Below are positions 7,806 to 8,982 of a stretch of DNA of 8,982 nucleotides, one piece after another. The stretch spans positions 11,235 to 20,216 of the forward strand of contig DEPZ01000079.1 in the NCBI GenBank assembly GCA_002359025.1, written 5' to 3'. Position 1 is the first letter of the stretch. Each line of letters opens with the position of its first letter. The position numbers were made by a program, and so were the translations under genes. Origin of the DNA: Erysipelotrichaceae bacterium UBA3379 (GTDB lineage: Bacteria; Bacillota_I; Bacilli_A; Erysipelotrichales; Coprobacillaceae). The notes under the pieces were generated by a model. It was not told where the DNA came from. It saw only the letters and a program-made list of their open reading frames with translations, and searched no databases.

Positions 7806-7826
7806 CTTCATTAAGCACTTTCCCTT
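7787..7826 (-). terminator. Rho-independent terminator after pyrE
   Basis: The minus-strand transcript reads AAGGGAAAGTGC (7826-7815), an 11-base loop, then GCATTTTTCCCTT (7803-7791) and continues the T run to 7787. Eight perfect pairs around a GGG/CCC core are followed by a G-T wobble, a small bulge and three more pairs (TGC/GCA). The U tract after the stem marks it as an intrinsic terminator for transcripts coming from pyrE, whose stop codon is about 28 bases upstream. It separates the pyr genes from the polymer operon. Confidence 0.8.
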
Positions 7827-7853
7827 CTATTTTATGCCCAATATAGCATCTTT

Positions 7854-8486
7854 TTATTTATTCATCCAAGTTTCATCATTAGGATCTTTTTTCCAAGCCT
7901 TTAATTTTTCTAAATCATCTGCATGAATATAATCATTTTCTACAGCTACTTCTACTAAAGTATCATAGTTTGTAAGTGTATGGAATGTACATTGTTTATT
8001 TGCAAAGTTTTCAGTTGCTTTTGGTAAACCATATGTAAAGATAGCAACCATACCAATCACTTCACATCCTGCTTCTTTTAAAGCATCAACACATTCCAAT
8101 GAAGATCCCCCTGTAGAAATAAGGTCTTCTACTACAACAACTTTCATACCAGGTTTAACAACACCTTCAATACGATTATTTCTTCCATGTGATTTTGCTC
8201 CACCACGAACATATCCCATTGGTAATCCTAAGATATCTGCAACTAATGCCGCATGAGCAATACCAGCTGTTGCTGTTCCCATTAAACATTCACATTCAGG
8301 ATATTGTTCTTTTACGATTTTTGCTAAACCTTCTTCAATATCTTTTCTGACATTTGGATAAGATAATGTTAATCTGTTATCACAATAAATTGGTGATTTG
8401 ATACCTGATGCCCAAGTAAATGGTTCATTAGGTCTTAAAAATACAGCTTGAATATCTAATAAATCTTTTGCTATCTGTCTTTCCAT
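7854..8486 (-). CDS. pyrE: Orotate phosphoribosyltransferase
   Basis: A 210-residue enzyme, normal for PyrE. It joins orotate to PRPP to give orotidine 5'-phosphate, the penultimate step of UMP synthesis. The PRPP-binding motif VVVVEDLISTGGS spans 116-128 with the expected acidic pair E120-D121. The mobile catalytic loop is YVRGGAKSHG (92-101), keeping R94, K98 and H100; a glycine occupies a position that is lysine in the enterobacterial enzyme. FTWASGIKSPIYCDNR (23-38) is the typical amino-terminal orotate/PRPP region. The open frame continues 29 codons upstream into pyrF, but that stretch is unrelated to PyrE. The ATG at 8486 is preceded by AAGGAG with a 9-base spacer, which fixes the start. 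pyrF lies four bases upstream, so the two are co-transcribed, and a terminator follows the stop. Confidence 0.96.
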   Translation of the reverse strand: MERQIAKDLLDIQAVFLRPNEPFTWASGIKSPIYCDNRLTLSYPNVRKDIEEGLAKIVKEQYPECECLMGTATAGIAHAALVADILGLPMGYVRGGAKSHGRNNRIEGVVKPGMKVVVVEDLISTGGSSLECVDALKEAGCEVIGMVAIFTYGLPKATENFANKQCTFHTLTNYDTLVEVAVENDYIHADDLEKLKAWKKDPNDETWMNK

Positions 8487-8490
8487 GTTA

Positions 8491-8982
8491 CTACTCTCCT
8501 TGAAATTGTTTATAAACTTCTCTGTATGTTTCCACTGGGTTTTCACTACGTGTAATTGTTCTACCCACAACAATATAACTTGACGTTAATTCTCTTGCCA
8601 TTTTTGGAGTTGTGACACGCTTTTGATCATTCACACTATCAGTTGCTAAACGAATACCTGGTGTCACTGTTAAGAAATCATCACCTAAGTTTTCATGTAT
8701 AATTTTTGATTCTAATGGAGAACATACAACTCCATCTAATCCTGCTTCTTTAGCATTTTGTGCCCATTTCAATACGACATTTTCTAATGGTTCATGAATC
8801 ATTAACTCGTTATCTAATACTTCTTGATCTAAAGAAGTTAAGCATGTTACTGCAATACAAATTGGTCTTTTATCTCCAATTTTTCCTTCTTCTAAACCTT
8901 CAATTGCTGCTTTCATCATAGCAACACTACCTGATGCATGAACATTGATCATGTCTACATCTAATTTAGCAAGTTGTTTCAT
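8491..8982 (-). CDS. pyrF: Orotidine 5'-phosphate decarboxylase, 5' end beyond the window
   Basis: The visible 163 residues are the carboxy-terminal two thirds of PyrF, which removes CO2 from OMP to make UMP. The family's full length is about 230-240 residues. DMINVHASGS opens the visible portion, SPLESKII and TVTPGIRL follow, and IVVGRTIT near the end is the phosphate-binding signature. The methionine at the window edge is internal, corresponding to the helix just after the catalytic strand, so the lysine/aspartate catalytic cluster (DxKxxD) and the true start lie beyond base 8982. The gene ends TAG at 8491 with the pyrE ribosome binding site embedded in its last codons. No frameshift or premature stop is seen, so the gene should be intact. 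Confidence 0.95.
   Translation of the reverse strand: MKQLAKLDVDMINVHASGSVAMMKAAIEGLEEGKIGDKRPICIAVTCLTSLDQEVLDNELMIHEPLENVVLKWAQNAKEAGLDGVVCSPLESKIIHENLGDDFLTVTPGIRLATDSVNDQKRVTTPKMARELTSSYIVVGRTITRSENPVETYREVYKQFQGE
8496..8501 (-). promoter_or_regulatory. Ribosome binding site that sets the pyrE start
   Basis: AAGGAG on the minus strand, within the last codons of pyrF, sits 9 bases before the ATG at 8486. It selects the 210-residue PyrE over the longer open frame that runs back into pyrF and lacks any PyrE similarity in its first 29 residues. Confidence 0.8.

Noticed and set aside
7828..7850. A small ATGC/GCAT hairpin just after pyrE
   Set aside because: Only four base pairs with an eight-base loop; too weak to be a separate terminator or riboswitch next to the clear terminator downstream.
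7739..7853. Possible riboswitch or attenuator leader before the permease gene
   Set aside because: The predicted leader is only about 30 bases after the candidate promoter and the one stable hairpin is explained as the pyr terminator; there is no room for an aptamer.
8487..8573. A 29-codon upstream extension of pyrE
   Set aside because: The extension reads pyrF coding sequence in another frame, shows no PyrE similarity, and the strong AAGGAG just before the ATG at 8486 fixes a later start.
1..8982. Mobile element, CRISPR array or tRNA genes
   Set aside because: No transposase-like protein, inverted terminal repeats, regularly spaced repeats or tRNA-like cloverleaf was seen on either strand; genes are packed in one direction with uniform AT-rich composition.

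Overview
The window is AT-rich, and every convincing gene lies on the minus strand, so transcription runs from high to low coordinates. The gene content (a pyrF-pyrE pair followed by a teichoic-acid-type export and polymerisation cluster), the strong AGGAGG-type ribosome binding sites and the low GC point to a Firmicute (Bacillota). A gut Erysipelotrichia-like or related lineage is plausible, but that is an impression and not a demonstrated assignment.

Layout in transcription order. (1) 8982-7854: the 3' part of pyrF (the window edge cuts off its 5' end) and a complete pyrE, the last two steps of UMP synthesis. (2) 7853-7739: a 115-bp gap with a rho-independent terminator for the pyr transcript. 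A candidate sigma-A-type promoter for the next operon has its -35 element inside the terminator's 3' arm. (3) 7738-1: seven tightly packed genes with gaps of 2-18 bp or overlaps: tagG-like ABC permease, tagH-like ABC ATPase, a two-domain CDP-glycerol glycerophosphotransferase/GT4 glycosyltransferase, an acyltransferase-3 membrane protein, tagD (CTP:glycerol-3-phosphate cytidylyltransferase), a 612-aa polytopic membrane protein resembling the DUF6020/GT-C type, and a GtrA-family protein cut by the left edge.

Together the operon reads as a nearly self-contained machine for a glycerol-phosphate-containing surface polymer. TagD makes CDP-glycerol, and the fused enzyme could add both sugar and glycerol phosphate. 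TagGH exports the lipid-linked chain. The acyltransferase, and the GtrA plus GT-C-like pair, are candidates for decorating it at or outside the membrane. The initiating enzymes (TagO, TagA) and a GT2 that would make the undecaprenyl-phosphate sugar for the GtrA branch are not in the window. The most interesting points are the glycerophosphotransferase/GT4 fusion, the predicted extracytoplasmic glycosylation pair at the operon's end, and the promoter that overlaps a terminator. No RNA genes, CRISPR arrays, insertion sequences or long repeats were seen, and no gene-free stretch exceeds 300 bp.
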